Below are positions 10,234-21,983 of a stretch of DNA of 64,000 bases, in pieces (positions within the stretch are counted from its first letter, which is position 1; every line of letters starts with the position of its first letter). Source of the DNA: Filobasidium wieringae (Eukaryota > Basidiomycota > Tremellomycetes > Filobasidiales > Filobasidiaceae); the NCBI GenBank assembly GCA_001600055.1, contig BCIV01000017.1, positions 372,001 through 436,000 of the forward strand, given 5' to 3'. The notes below the pieces were generated by a model. That model was not told the origin of the DNA. It saw nothing but the letters and a program-made list of their open reading frames with translations, and ran no database searches. Made by a program: the position numbers and the translations under genes.

Positions 10234-11167
10234 TCATACAGCTTCCTGAAGAAGTCCAAAAGTGTTCTCTCCTACAAGTGGAACATCAATCAGTCTCGCG
10301 TTCGGCTTGTAGTAAAGTAAAGTCGCCCTACCGCTGTAGCTGACATAAAGGAAACCGTCCTCATCCCTAAGGTGATTGTAAAGTGGTGCAGGTCAGCATC
10401 CGTCTTCAACAGACGACAATACACAATTTAAATTCGCCATATAGTATTCTGTATGGGTTCTCGTGGTTCGGTGTGGACTGCCCATTTCGAGTCAGGCACC
10501 TTGTTGATGTCCCAACCAGACGTTCGCACCCATGATGTACAGGGAAAGAGGGGAACGGAACGAAAAGCAAAACTTACTTGTGCTCTTCATAGATGGTGCT
10601 CATCAAAGCCGCGGTGGGGGGCAAGATTTCGTCCACAAAGATGAAAATGGCCTTCTCTGGAGCAAGCTTGATTCGTTTGCGAATGACGTAGACGAATTGA
10701 CCGACAGTCAAATCCTAGAGTACAAGAGCGATCAGGACGGACGGAAGTTCAAAGTGAGTCTGAGAATTGTATGGCTTACAGCTGGAACAAGGTATTTCTT
10801 CTTGTCAATATCCTCGATATCACTCTTGTCAACTTTCTCGCAAATAACCTATGGAGAGCGAAATTTCTCAGTCCATATGAGACGGGTAATTGTGGTCTAG
10901 AATAAACAAGGAAGGACGCTTACAGGAATACGATCATTGTATTTGGTCCTGATCCTTTCTGCTTCTTGCTTCCTCTTCTCTACGTTTGCGAAGTTCAGGT
11001 ATAGTATGATGAAAAAAAGGATATATGGAATCAGGAGATAGCAGTTGTTTCATCACAATCGAGGATATAGGAAAAGATAGGTATAAGCGGACGTCGGTAT
11101 TTTTCCATGTTGAAAAGGAGGTCGGCTTACCGAAAGGATGCTCATCCTTGAACTTTGATCGGGCCAT
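10234..11167 (-). CDS. ATG8: Atg8, ubiquitin-like autophagy protein
   Basis: Atg8 is conjugated to phosphatidylethanolamine on growing autophagosomes after Atg4 exposes its C-terminal glycine. Exon 1 (ATG 11167) reads [12 protein letters not shown]; the next small exons encode [10 protein letters not shown] and VICEKV...KKKYLVPA; a longer exon encodes [20 protein letters not shown] and [18 protein letters not shown], nearly invariant in the family. The penultimate exon reads [11 protein letters not shown] and the last exon ENTFG followed by LLQEAV and TGA at 10234. So the conjugated glycine is followed by a six-residue tail for Atg4 to remove. The last intron (10272-10331) is 60 nt and contains no stop in frame. 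Five introns in a gene of about 125 codons is dense. The gene shares its upstream region with divergent REX2. Confidence 0.95.
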
Positions 11168-11889
11168 ATTTATAGATGTAGTTGGTGTGTTTGAGTCTAG
11201 GGGGTCGTTTGTATCCGAGTTGATATTCGGTTTTGTGATGAAGGTTTATAGGCGTCGTGGAATTGAGTGCCGTCGAAATTCAAGTTGCAATGTAATCGAA
11301 ATAGCGATGTTCGGCCAGAACCGCAGCATATGGCATTCGGACCGCAGGGATCGCAACAGGTCGTTGAAGGAAAGGAAAGGAAACCAGTGATGGTAAGCAT
11401 TTAGACCACCATGATACTGGGTTCTTCCCAGGAGTCACAATGAGAGAGGCGAGATGGGTCGTTCTCGCCGCGTCATTGTCAACATCCCTAAAGGGGCAAG
11501 CAACTTACAAGATTAGGTAGAGCCGGATAGATAAAGCTGTATAAGCAGAGGTTGCACAGGGCGGATCCACAGCTGGATATAGTAATTGGCAGTGTGTGTG
11601 GAAGTTTGACGATATCGCAGTGCTAGCTATCGATGAGATATACTATCTGTTGCCTGTTGTGAAATACAGAGTCAGATGATGATGATGTGTGTTTGATCTG
11701 GGCGAGGGCATCGCTTCAAAGGCGGATCCGCGCGGATAAACAAACAAAGCAAAATTACGTAACGCAGGAATCGATGAACGAACCTGAATCTCCTCGTTCA
11801 AGATCTTTAGCTATGAGCTCATAACTCATAAGTTAGCTACAACGAGCTCGTGCAAAACTGGGCTGCTATACAGCCGTTGTGTGGACAGC
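11168..11889. promoter_or_regulatory. Divergent intergenic region between ATG8 and REX2
   Basis: This 722-bp interval lies between two start codons pointing outward, so it must carry both promoters. It contains only incidental open frames. I cannot name specific binding sites; a GATGATGATG run near 11676 is the only simple repeat noted. Confidence 0.5.
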
Positions 11890-13204
11890 ATGGACAGTTT
11901 GAAACCAGATAGTAGATATCTGACTGGAGAGGATGGTCCTCTTGTTTGGGTATGTCACAGTGATTTCCCAGCTAGCAGCTAGCCATCCGCTCAATCTGCC
12001 CTGTTTATGCTACTTTTATAGATAGATTGCGAGGTTCGTTGTCCTAGAATTATATTTGGTTCAGAGAACCTGACGCAATACATGTGCATTGTAGATGACA
12101 GGTCAGCCTTGAAACCTAAAACGCGGCTCAAAGTTTCGTCCCAAGTTGAATGACAAACCGCTGAACAGGCCTTGACCACGACCACGATGTCATCATCGAG
12201 ATAGCGGTCATCATTACCGACGGTCAGCTGGTACCGGTGGACGAGGGGATTGAGTTCGTCATCAGCACTTCTAAAGAGATCTTGGACAATATGAACGCCT
12301 GGTGTGTACGAGTACATGGGGTAAACAATCTCTTCGAATCGCTTTTAAGCACTTTAGCTAATAGCAGGCTTGCACTCCAACTTCTAGGCTTCAGGTCTCA
12401 CCCAGTCATGTTTGGACTCACCTCATTCATATGAGTATGTGTCGGAGGCAGTGCTGAGATACGTAAAGCGCTGGATTCCAGCTGCGAGGACCGGAATCTT
12501 GGGTAAAGTCGATCGGGAGCGACGAAGTCCTGCCAAGCTGATATTTTCATTCATACAGCTGGAAGTTCTGTTCATGCTGATGCAAGGTTCGTTCCTACCC
12601 AGTTGTCTCCGAGTTGAACCTCTTCCAACTGAAACTTCTATCAAATTTTAGATTCCTGTCGAAAGGCATGCCCAAGCTGATGGAACATCTGCATTATCGG
12701 ATAGTGGGTAAGCTGAACTTGATAGAGCTAATCTGGATTACCGATATTGATCTATACGCTCAAAGATGTCAGCTCTGTCAAGGTATATATGACATCCTCT
12801 ATGCGCTCACTAGGCCCAGCTGACAATCGAGCTATCAGGAATTGGCACGAAGATGGTACCCACAAGATGTGATGCGAGCGGAGCTGGTAAAGAACCGTGG
12901 ATCACAATCTGAGCATCGGTGAGTTATGTATCAGCTAAAGGTGGGTAGAAAAAGCGTCTAAACTGTCTTGAACAGTGCATTGGACGATATAAGAGCATCA
13001 ATCGCGGAATTGAAGACGTACAGAAAGAACATCTTCCTCACTAAGGAAGAATACCAAGTAAAGAACGCAACTCAAAACAAGGACAACTCGGACGACCTGC
13101 TTGTACCCAAGGTGAGTGTTGTCACCTATACGAAAGATCATCGCAGACCTGTGTTGATCTGTGTTGCATTTCAAAGAATAAAAGCTTTGTCGACATCGGT
13201 TTAA
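11890..13204 (+). CDS. REX2: Oligoribonuclease (REXO2/Rex2 family, DEDDh 3'-5' exonuclease)
   Basis: Rex2/REXO2 degrades short RNA oligonucleotides, mostly in mitochondria. The start is the ATG at 11890 (MDSLKPDSRYLTGEDGPLVW). The Exo I motif WIDCEMTGLD is built from a 12-nt exon (12022-12033, IDCE) and a 7-nt exon (12095-12101), then continues HDVIIEIAVIITDGQLVPV. Later exons give SGLTQSCLDSPHSYEYVSEA, WIPAARTGILAGSSVHADAR (Exo II), FLSKGMPKLMEHLHYRIVDV, SSVKELARRWYPQD and ALDDIRASIAELKTYRKNIF (Exo III with its Asp). The domain is complete. After DDLLVPK a 65-nt candidate intron (13112-13176) follows: if retained, a stop occurs at 13202-13204; if removed, the frame runs on into ALG3. The 3' end is therefore ambiguous. 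Confidence 0.88.
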
Positions 13205-15006
13205 TCATACTTGAATCCACCAACACGGACAAGCTGGCATTCGGAACAATTTCGTTTCTATACATCATCTGGGAGGCTGCCCTATGCCTATTGGCGATCT
13301 ATTACGTCAAATGTAAGCGGATCTGACCTTCAGTGGTGCCTAACCAGGATCTGATAACGAGATCCTTCTCTCCAATAAGATACCAATATCGACTATCATG
13401 CTTATTCCCAACAAGCAGCTCTATTCTTGTCACCAGTTGGAGAAAGAAAGTATTCCAAGCTTGTGGGAGGTACCGGGCCATTGGTGTATCCGGCACTTCA
13501 CCTGTACTGGTACTCGTTCCTTCATCGAATGTTCCCGGAAGCGAGCAGCCCCTCGGTAGCTGGTTTTGTCCCTGCCGATAGCACTGCAACATACACCAAA
13601 TCAAGGCCAACTGCCAACAACTCGCCGGAAGAACTACTTTACAATCTGAAGCCCTTGCAGTTCATCTGGATGGCGATTTACGTCACTACTCTCATGCTGC
13701 TCACGTCGATCGCCTGGAAGCTAAGACGAGCCAAGCCGCTTTGGCCTGTTTATTCGCAAACTGCAACTACAACGGTCTCTCTTGCCAAGAACATCTTGCT
13801 CGGACCTATTCCGCTTCCAGCAGCGTTGATCCTTTCTTCACTCAATAAGAGATTGAAGTCGATCTATGTCCTGCGTCTGTTCAACGACCCCGTTGCAATG
13901 CTGTTGCTCTATGCAAGCGTTCTTCTGTTTGTGAACAGAAGATGGAAATTCGGATCACTGGTATACTCGTGAGTTGATCGATTGACAATTGGGTGCCAAA
14001 TTTGCGCTGATAACGAGAGAACAGCATGGCATTAGGCGTGAAAATGAACATCCTGTTGTTTCTTCCAGGTTTGCTAGTCTTGTTGTTCCAGTACCAAGGG
14101 GTGATTCACGGCACCATCTGTATCGCTCTGATCGCAATCGTCCAGGTGAATTGTTTTGTAACGTGTAGATCCCTTTCAGATACTGATTACAAACTTTACT
14201 CGGTTTAGCTCGGCCTGGCTGCACCATTCCTTGGATCCCCTACTACAGGTCGAGACTATTTTGCATCGGCTTTCGACTTTTCGCGCTCTTTCCTCTATAA
14301 ATGGAGCGTGAACTGGAATTTTGTCGGCAAAGATACCTTCGAATCTTCAGGATTCAGGCGATTATTGTTGATCGGACAGGTCGGTATATATAATTTGACG
14401 TATCTATAAAGAGGCTGACAAGTGTATGATCTTTTCAGTTTACGACTATTATCATCTTCGCTGTGACCGTATGGAGCCAACAAATTCCAGGAGGGTTACC
14501 AGTCGTTCTTCAACGTGGATTGGGCGGATCCTGGTGGCAAGCGCCTATACCATGGCGAGCTTCCAGCGCCTATCGTAGGTGTTTTGGCATTCAGACATGT
14601 CGGCTAAGAGGCTGAATCAGCAACTCCATGATCTAACTACAGATATTGTAGTTGTATTATTTACATCGAACTTGATTGGTATCTGTTTTGCAAGATCGCT
14701 ACACTACCAGTTCTTTAGCTGGTATGGGCACCAACTACCTTTCCTGCTATGGGCTTCCGGTGTCCCAGTATGGCTAAGGTGAGTCCAAGCGGACCCCTGT
14801 TTTGAGAACGTATGACCTGGACGCGCTTTCTTTATAGCACCGTCCTTTCTCTTCTCATCACTAATGCATGGGACTCGTATCCACCTTCGAGGCCCGCCTC
14901 ATTGGGTATGCTTATCGCACACGTTACTATCTTGCTCGCCTCTTGGTATAGCTACAGAAGATACACTGGTCGGATCAGACTGGATGCGGTCCAAAAGACG
15001 TTGTAG
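13177..15006 (+). CDS. ALG3: Alg3, Dol-P-Man:Man5GlcNAc2-PP-Dol alpha-1,3-mannosyltransferase
   Basis: Alg3 is an ER membrane enzyme that adds the sixth mannose to the lipid-linked N-glycan precursor, in the lumen. Conserved blocks in order are [91 protein letters not shown] followed by [11 protein letters not shown], and [13 protein letters not shown], ending ...RLDAVQKTL at 15006. Many hydrophobic helices are present, as expected. I count about seven introns. The first visible exon (13177-13312) encodes [20 protein letters not shown] and has no methionine codon in frame; the first in-frame Met lies after the conserved NIDYHAY block, so the true start must be upstream of 13177. In frame it joins the REX2 exon across intron 13112-13176. 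Confidence 0.88.
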
Positions 15007-16043
15007 AGCGCTAGACTGCAGTTGTTATGGAACAGGTCTACACACGTTCATTAAGATGATGTGAAACGCGCTTGCTCCGCGCCTTTTAGGCAAAAATCCC
15101 GCTTGCCCGTCTTTGTCGCTCGCTCTACAGCAAAAGACAGGACTTCCAATCAATAGCGTTCTATTTCTGAGAGACCTATATTTCTCTACCAGTATACCCA
15201 ACCCTCGTCTCGAGGTGTTCATACCGTATCGTTTTATCAAGTTATACCTAAGCAATATATCTGGCAAAAGCCGAAAATCGCCAATCAATTTTCGCAACTA
15301 CGTCATTGTTGATCTTTCAAGGAATTTTCGTATCGCTGGATCCTCAAATTCAGAACATCCCCGCCGAGACTCATCAAGAATCTTAGTGATCACAGTCCAG
15401 TCTACCGGATCCTTGTTTTCAAAGCCGGAGTTCACAAGCAGTTGTTGGGCATCTCCTTCCTGACTTTATACAAGCGTTTGCCGCGACACCCATTGTCTGG
15501 CGTCTAATGAAGAAGAAGGGTTATCATAGTGGCTCAGGTGATATTCTAAAGGGTCAGGGGTCAGTGTACTTCCCGAGTCGATCTTCCTTATCTACAAGGA
15601 CGACAATACTGACCGTTGCCACTCTATCCTTTCATTGCTTCCCCGGGACTTGTATCGACCTCCTTTTCGCTTAATTATCGTCCTTCCATTTACATCTGCC
15701 TTTTAAACCGTGGTATCTGCATGCGTCTATACCTTATGTTCGAATCTATAGCTCTTCCCTCGGCCGAGTTTCCACCAACCGTCTCATCTCACTCTCGGGG
15801 ATCAGAATTGAGTTCTTCCTCAACAGCGCAGGAAAGCCACCTTAATTTGGCCATCATCCACGAATAAGCTGCGCATGACTTCAACTTGAAGTCATTGATC
15901 ATCAAATCACTACATTTCTGAATGGGATAATCTTATCAACATTCTCAGCTGACATACTTCAGGACGACCAGGCTCTGCAACTCGGTCTTCCTAATCCCCT
16001 TAAAATCAAACTCTCATACAAGAACAATTAGCAGACTAACATA
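15007..16043. other. Intergenic region between ALG3 and the unrecognised gene at 16044
   Basis: About 1 kb without a convincing gene on either strand. It includes a pyrimidine-rich leader-like segment before 16044 and a perfect 21-bp palindrome at 15875-15895. I see no tRNA or recognisable snRNA. Confidence 0.4.
15875..15895. repeat. Perfect palindrome, 10-bp arms around a single C
   Basis: ATGACTTCAA, then C, then TTGAAGTCAT. It lies about 150 bp upstream of the ATG at 16044 and could be a dimeric protein-binding site or chance; nothing else in the region supports either view. Confidence 0.7.
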
Positions 16044-18205
16044 ATGCAGTCCCTCCGTGCTCTACCTCTCCTCAGGCCTTCTCGTTCAAACTCTACCGAC
16101 CCAATCCAACCACCGGGCTCCCGCACTGCCAGCCCCGCACCGCCTTCCACTACCACTGCCACTGCCAATGGCCTCAGCACCTTGAACCCGGCATATGCTC
16201 AGGATGATAGGTCAAGTCGCTTAAACGAAAGGAGCGTCAGTGCTGGTGGTCATCCTAGAAGTAAAAGTTTGACCCGACCACTGGCAGGGCTAGCCGGACT
16301 GAGTTTGGGAGGCCAGTCGACCAACGGAAACGGGACTGCTACTCCCGTTCCGGGTGTACCCGCCACCGCCAATCCTATGTTGAACGGCAAAACAGGGACT
16401 TCGCCTCCTACGTCCAGATCTGCCACTCCCCTTCCTGCAGCTGCACCTGCTCACCCAAGCGAAGGCGCTACTATAGATGCCATTGGCCTTCGATTGAACG
16501 AAATTGTCAACCGTTGTCTGCTGGGAGTCGACCCAAAAGCTTTGAAGGGTATCAGGAAAGGCGCCGGATGGGGATTGGGCGAAGCAGTAGTGAAGTACGT
16601 ACAATATTTGCGGGCATGAAACGAGGATCTGGCTGACTGTTTCACCTGATTAGAGAATTGCCGCAACCTTCTGCTGATGCCTACCTGCTCCGTGCGGTCT
16701 TGCGAACCTCTATCCGCTCGTTGTCCATTTACATCTCTCGTTTGGAATACTTCCTGATTCCAGGCATCACGCACGCTGACTTCCCTCAACCGGTAAACCT
16801 GAACACGGTTCCGATCACCACGCCGATTTTGAACCCTGCTCAGACCTATACTCTTTCCATCTGCCATGCGGCTTGGGAAACTTGCGAGGTCCTTGAGGTT
16901 GCTCTCGAAACCACGGCCTACCCGCGATTCGTCAGCGAAGCATTGCGACCCGTCATGGATAAGCTCGACTCCGTCGTGGCACGGGTTGTCATGCCTTTCA
17001 TGGGGTCAATCAAGAAGGAACTACTTCAATCCATTGGCGGAGCGGCGGACAATTCGTCGCCACCTTCCGTTAATAAGAGCTTGCCTGTTGGGGCTGTCAC
17101 TCTTCCAGCCAAGGCGATCAACCACATTCCAGCTGGTCTGCGAACTTTCGCTAGCAAAGTGGACCCGGCACGTAAGGCATTCGATCTCATTTGCAAGGAT
17201 TGTCGCGAAGACGGCGAGACCTGGGTGGCCAGTGTAGTTGTTGCGCTTGTCTGGAAAGGGCTATGCGCATGTACTGCTCGCTATAATCCTGATGAGAAGG
17301 CGGCGGTGGGATCAGCTGGTGGCCGACCCCCTAGCCCTGATGCACTCGGGAGGGCACTTGCCAGCTTGACAAAGGATGGCATCGCTGGTCATGGCCCTTA
17401 CAAGCCCGCACCCAGTGCCGGTGTCGCGGCTGTGGGCAAGATGGCCAGCTCCATCCTTCCTTCTCGAGCCGTCTCGCGCCCTTCCAGTCCGCCCAAGTCA
17501 AAGATCGACCTTCCCGGATCTCACCCATCCAATACCAACCTGGTTGCTGGTAGCACTGTCATCCCTCCTTCTGCCGTGACTCTGGCTTCTTTTGAGGCCC
17601 TGGTCAACCGCCTGGTCACTGGTCTTGTGCAGAAGCCTGCCACCGTTGCGCCTGCGGCAGACGACCCGACCGCTTCTGAGCATCTTGCTAGAGAAGCGCT
17701 CGCTGAGGCCTTGGAAGCTATTACTTCCATGCGTACGGTGATTGCTGCCATGGAGCGTGGTCCTGCATACATGTGTAATGTCAATCAGCACCTCAAGGAC
17801 GATTTAGAAATGCCTGACCCCAAGGATGAGCTGGTCGTTGATGCTGTCGAGGACGTCCCTGCCGTCCTGCTGTTCAATTTACTCGCCAAGAGAGTCAATA
17901 CTGCTTTGTCCTTGGCCTCTAGGGGCCGACCTGCGCACGACCTCAAACTGAAGTCTCCCGCCGCGGTTTGGGGACTTACCGAGGAGGACTACGAACGACA
18001 GGTCTTGAGCGCTTTCAGCGTGGCCGAAGAGCGTACTAGGAGGGTGGCTCTAGCTTACAAGGGTGAATTGGAGAGGATTGCCAAAGAGCTGGCTGCTGTC
18101 AAGGATACTGGAGACGAGTGGGGCGCCGCTAGGGGATGGGTCAAGGCATTTGGGCTGGCGGTGCAAGCGAGGTCCGGAGTGGCTCTCGCTTTGCCCGTTG
18201 TTTAG
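16044..18205 (+). CDS. Conserved-looking protein of unknown function
   Basis: Two exons make a product of about 700 residues. Exon 1 (ATG 16044, MQSLRALPLLRPSRSNSTDP) is a Ser/Thr/Pro/Ala-rich, probably disordered region until about residue 140, then an ordered stretch (ATIDAIGLRLNEIVNRCLLG). A 59-nt intron beginning GTACGT follows codon VVK. Exon 2 is largely alpha-helical (AYLLRAVLRTSIRSLSIYIS, LSICHAAWETCEVLEVALET), with a second low-complexity stretch around PSRAVSRPSSPPKSK (near 17460-17500). No signal peptide, membrane helix or catalytic motif is visible. Codon use is biased to C-ending codons, suggesting solid expression. I do not recognise the family. The long clean frame and the well-formed intron make the gene itself secure. 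Confidence 0.85.
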
Positions 18206-18617
18206 CCTTCGGAAGTGTTGTCTTCTGTGTCATCTTTGATATGTTTCCGTGTTTGTTATTAGTCTAGTTGTTCTGCGTCACATGGATTGGAGATTTTAGC
18301 TATAGATGGTTCATGATCGTAAAGTTCCGTTGGTTCAGTTGGTTGAATGCGGCCGAAGCCGATCAATGACGAGCGGACAAGCGTATTTCCGTATGCCCAT
18401 TTTGCAAGCGGGATGATGCGATGCATGCGTTCTGGAAGTGAAATTGTCTGATGACGGATCATGAGCTTCATGAGCTTCATGATTCATGAGGACATAACAT
18501 CGTCGTGTGTCGTATATACAATCGATCAGTCCACTGAATAGCTCCCCATCTACTTGTCCGCTTGACCTAGACCAGTAGAAAATCCATTTAAAACACGCAG
18601 TATCGCCTCATCGTATA
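18206..18617. other. Intergenic region with a short tandem repeat
   Basis: About 410 bp between the gene ending at 18205 and the zinc transporter start. Around 18460-18488 the 9-mer ATGAGCTTC occurs twice in tandem and decays into two further ATGA units. No gene seen. Confidence 0.45.
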
Positions 18618-20697
18618 ATGAAATTCGGGCGAGAAGAGAGGATCATTACCCTCCTGGTAATTGATACCGCCTTCTTTTTTGTCGAGATCATTTCCGGATA
18701 TGCTGTTGGCAGTTTGGTCAGTCGCTTTTGTCTGCAACTCGATGTAAATTCTGGCTGATATCCCGTCGATTAGGCTTTGATTTCCGATGCATTCCATATG
18801 CTGAACGACGTCATGTCGCTAATTGTGGCGTTGTACGCTGTGAAGCTTGCTACCAAGCCTTCTTGTGAGCCGGACCTTTCATATCCATAGGGAGTATCTC
18901 GCACGATCCTAAACCACTTGATTGCCATCTACCACCTATAGCTGAAGCGAATTCTTACGGATGGCAACGTTCGGAGGTGTTGGGTGCCCTTGTCAACGGA
19001 GTTTTCCTGCTTGCCTTATGTTTTTCCATCTTTATGGAAGCCATTGAGAGGTTCTTCAACGTCAGCGAGATTTCCAATGCCAAGTTGGTTGTTATTGTTG
19101 GTTCTTTGGGACTGGCTAGTAACATCATTGGATTGTTCTTGTTCCACGGTAAGCATGCATTCGAAGCTGTGCTGCTAAATTCTGACGGTTTATACTTTTT
19201 TTAGAACACGGTCACGGGCACTCTCACGACCATGGACATTCACATGACGAGGTTCCCACAATTGTCGAACCCCAAGCAAATTCGAGACCATCATCTCCTA
19301 CTGATGCCCGTCACCGATCCCTATCTACTTCGTCTCGCCCTCGTCCCGTACACGCTCGATCCGACTCCTTCGGATCGCTGTACGGTCATCCTGCACAAAC
19401 CCGAGCTGCCGTTATCGAACAAGCTGCGGAGTATGGCTACGGTAGGCAAAACGGATCCATCAGTCTAGGGTCTTCCGCTTTCAGTCCTCGAGACGATTCA
19501 TCCAACCCAATGAGCCCCAACTCGACCTCGATCAACTCGTTCTCGCATCATTCCCGCAACAAGAGCAAAGGACAGGCTGGGCAGGCTAAGCCAATCACGG
19601 AAGTTATCGAAGAAGGTTCTAACGCTTCAGCTGGATCGTCGGTACACGGCAACGGGGAAGGTCACGGCCACGCTCACTCCCACTCCCACGGTCATGATGA
19701 ACATGATCACAAGGATGACTCGGGAGCTCATTCGCATAATCACGATGAGGCTGAGGCTGGTGGACATTCCCATGGAGGCGGACACGGCCACTCGCATGGT
19801 AATATGAACATGCGAGGAGTTTTCCTACACGTACTTGGAGATGCGTAAGTGAAATTAAGCTAGAAATAAATCCAGGCCCTTATTTATCTTTGTCTTGCTC
19901 TTACAGTCTCGGAAACGTTGGTGTTATTGCTTCTGGACTGGTCATCATGTTGTATGTAGGGAGTAGCACACTCCCTCGGCTTCAGCTGACTTTCCTGACT
20001 TTGCTTTACAGTGCAAAGGGTCACTGGAAGTACTATTGTGATCCTGCCATATCGCTTTTGATCACTTGTATCATCTTCTCTAGTGCTCTGCCTTTAGGTG
20101 AGCGGTCATCTTGTTTTTGTGTGTTAGCCCGTACTCATGCAGAATATTGTGCTTTCTTAGTCAAGAGTGCTAGTTATATCCTATTGCAGGGTGTGCCTTC
20201 GCACATCTCGCTTGAGGCAGTCAGGGATGCCATCAAGAGATGTCCTGGAGTCATCTCGCTGCATGAGGTGAGTCAGGATTGCGAGTCGATGGATAGATCT
20301 CAGCATCTAACAGCTATTCTATACAGCTTCACATCTGGCAACTGTCCGAGAAGACTGTGGTTGCCTCGGTCCACGTTCTAGTTAGCCGAGACGTGGATTA
20401 CATGACGGTGGCCGACCGCATCAGGAAGACTTTGCATGGTCATGGAGTTCACAGCAGTACTATCCAGCCTGAATTTGGTGATGTCGTTGACAACGAGTCG
20501 AATATCTCGGTCAGTATAGCTGCCATCACATCCAAACGACCTCGAGCTCATATTGGCATTCGCTAATTCAGGAACATGCTTGTTTGATCCGCTGCCCTCC
20601 TGAGGATTGTGGAGCTGACGCATGCTGTCCCCCAGGAATCGGCAAACTCGTCGACGTTGATGGGGAAGACGTGACCCCAGCAGAGACATCGAGCTGA
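18618..20697 (+). CDS. ZRC1: Zinc/cation diffusion facilitator transporter (Zrc1/Cot1 type)
   Basis: CDF proteins move Zn2+ into vacuoles or other organelles in exchange for protons. The start at 18618 gives MKFGREERIITLLVIDTAFF, helix 1. Exon 2 has ALISDAFHMLNDVMSLIVAL, carrying the metal-binding D and H/D residues of helix 2. Then come EVLGALVNGVFLLALCFSIF and NAKLVVIVGSLGLASNIIGL. The cytosolic loop is very long and has two His clusters: HGHGHSHDHGHSHD (near 19210) and HGHAHSHSHGHDEHDH with SHGGGHGHSHG (19660-19800), with a Ser-rich stretch between. Helix 5 reads HVLGDALGNVGVIASGLVIM, the second HxxxD site. The C-terminal domain includes GVPSHISLEAVRDAIKRCPG, and the protein ends with a Cys-rich stretch (CPPEDCGADACCPPG) before TGA. 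Several 50-90-nt introns. Confidence 0.92.
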
Positions 20698-21983
20698 AGG
20701 ATATGCAGTAAAATTTGATCGATATTAGAATGTGCTTGTACGGATGTCGCATGGGCGAGTCTAGCCTGTGCATATATGAATAAACGGATAAACATGGTAT
20801 ATGGCGTCACGAGCTACGAGAAGCGAGAACCTTCTTTCCAGGTCTCAAGTCCAGCAAGTCCAATGCGTCTGCGATTGTGCGACATTCTTTTTGTGGTAGG
20901 CGCTACTCCAAAACGTGTCGGGCTGAGCCGTGTCTTCGGCTAGGAAGGGTTCGGGCAGGTTGCCCTATGTGAAACCTTGTTTTGAAACGGCGATCCGCGA
21001 CAATGCATAGAACGTAGAAAACGTAGAAAGGCCCTTTCTGATTACTACTGTGACCCGAGATCCCCTCAGTAGGATGAGCGCTATGATATCGGGAGTCTCG
21101 CATGGTCGGGACTTGCGCCACGTTCTCTCTTCTCTGCAGCTGCGCCGCGGGACTGCCGAGCTTGAGCAGGCGCCAGGTTTGTTCTCATGGGTGAGATTCG
21201 CCAGTTGCAAGCGAGCGAGCTTTCGACAGATCCGACAGACCGGATGGTAGCGTGACAGAAATTCGAGAGATTCAAGAAGCCTTAGCAGTTGCAGCACGAT
21301 GCCTGATCTGGCCTCGTATCTGTATTGAGCGAGTCATTTATCCGGTGTCCTCGTGCTGCTGACCAACAGCTGTACCGAGCTTACGCGATCGAAAGAAAGG
21401 ATGTTCGAGTAGTCACGTAGTCATGCTAGTCACCTGCTTGCCTGCTTGTTTGAAGATTAACCGTGTATCCAGGTGCTGCGAGATTGTGAGGTATGCCGCC
21501 AAGCCGGTGACTGCTTCGTGGAGAGGTATCCAGGAACAGTGCGACGGTGGTGACCAACTATGCTTGATCTGATTAGACCAGTTTGAGGATCGGCGGTTGA
21601 TAGATTGATGGTGCCATCCAGCCAGGGACAACTCTGATAAAGGAAGGGAAATTGCTTCCTGCCGCGCTTACTCACGCTTGTTGTCGTCGATCAGCCGAAG
21701 CTGAGATTCACAACTCGCACCTCGAGAATGCGACCATGAACATACACACAGATCTAGAGACCGGCCATCGCTCTCCTGTCTTTCAGGGCACCCAGGTCGT
21801 TCCCAACCGAGAATACAAGCCTCGTTTACGCTAGGTTATCGATGGCCGGATAGATATGCCAAGTACACCTTCCATCTGCAACTACGTATCTCTGATCAAG
21901 AAGAGTCTGTCCGACTCTTAACCTTCAGATCACATCGCGCTGCAACCGCTGTCTGGATCCTTTACAGACGGCAAGGTAGCAAT
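20698..21983. other. Long intergenic region between the zinc transporter and the Zn2Cys6 factor
   Basis: Nearly 1.3 kb, the longest gene-free stretch in the window. Frames up to 110 codons occur on the minus strand but show no family resemblance and no sensible splice neighbours. The TF promoter and leader lie at its right end. I see no tRNA-type internal promoter boxes. Confidence 0.4.

Noticed and set aside
18460..18488. ATGAGCTTC tandem as a possible larger satellite
   Set aside because: Only two exact units and decaying copies; too short to call anything more than local slippage.
20698..21983. Search for a tRNA or small gene in the longest gap
   Set aside because: No paired A-box/B-box-like motifs and no spliceable frames with recognisable protein were found.
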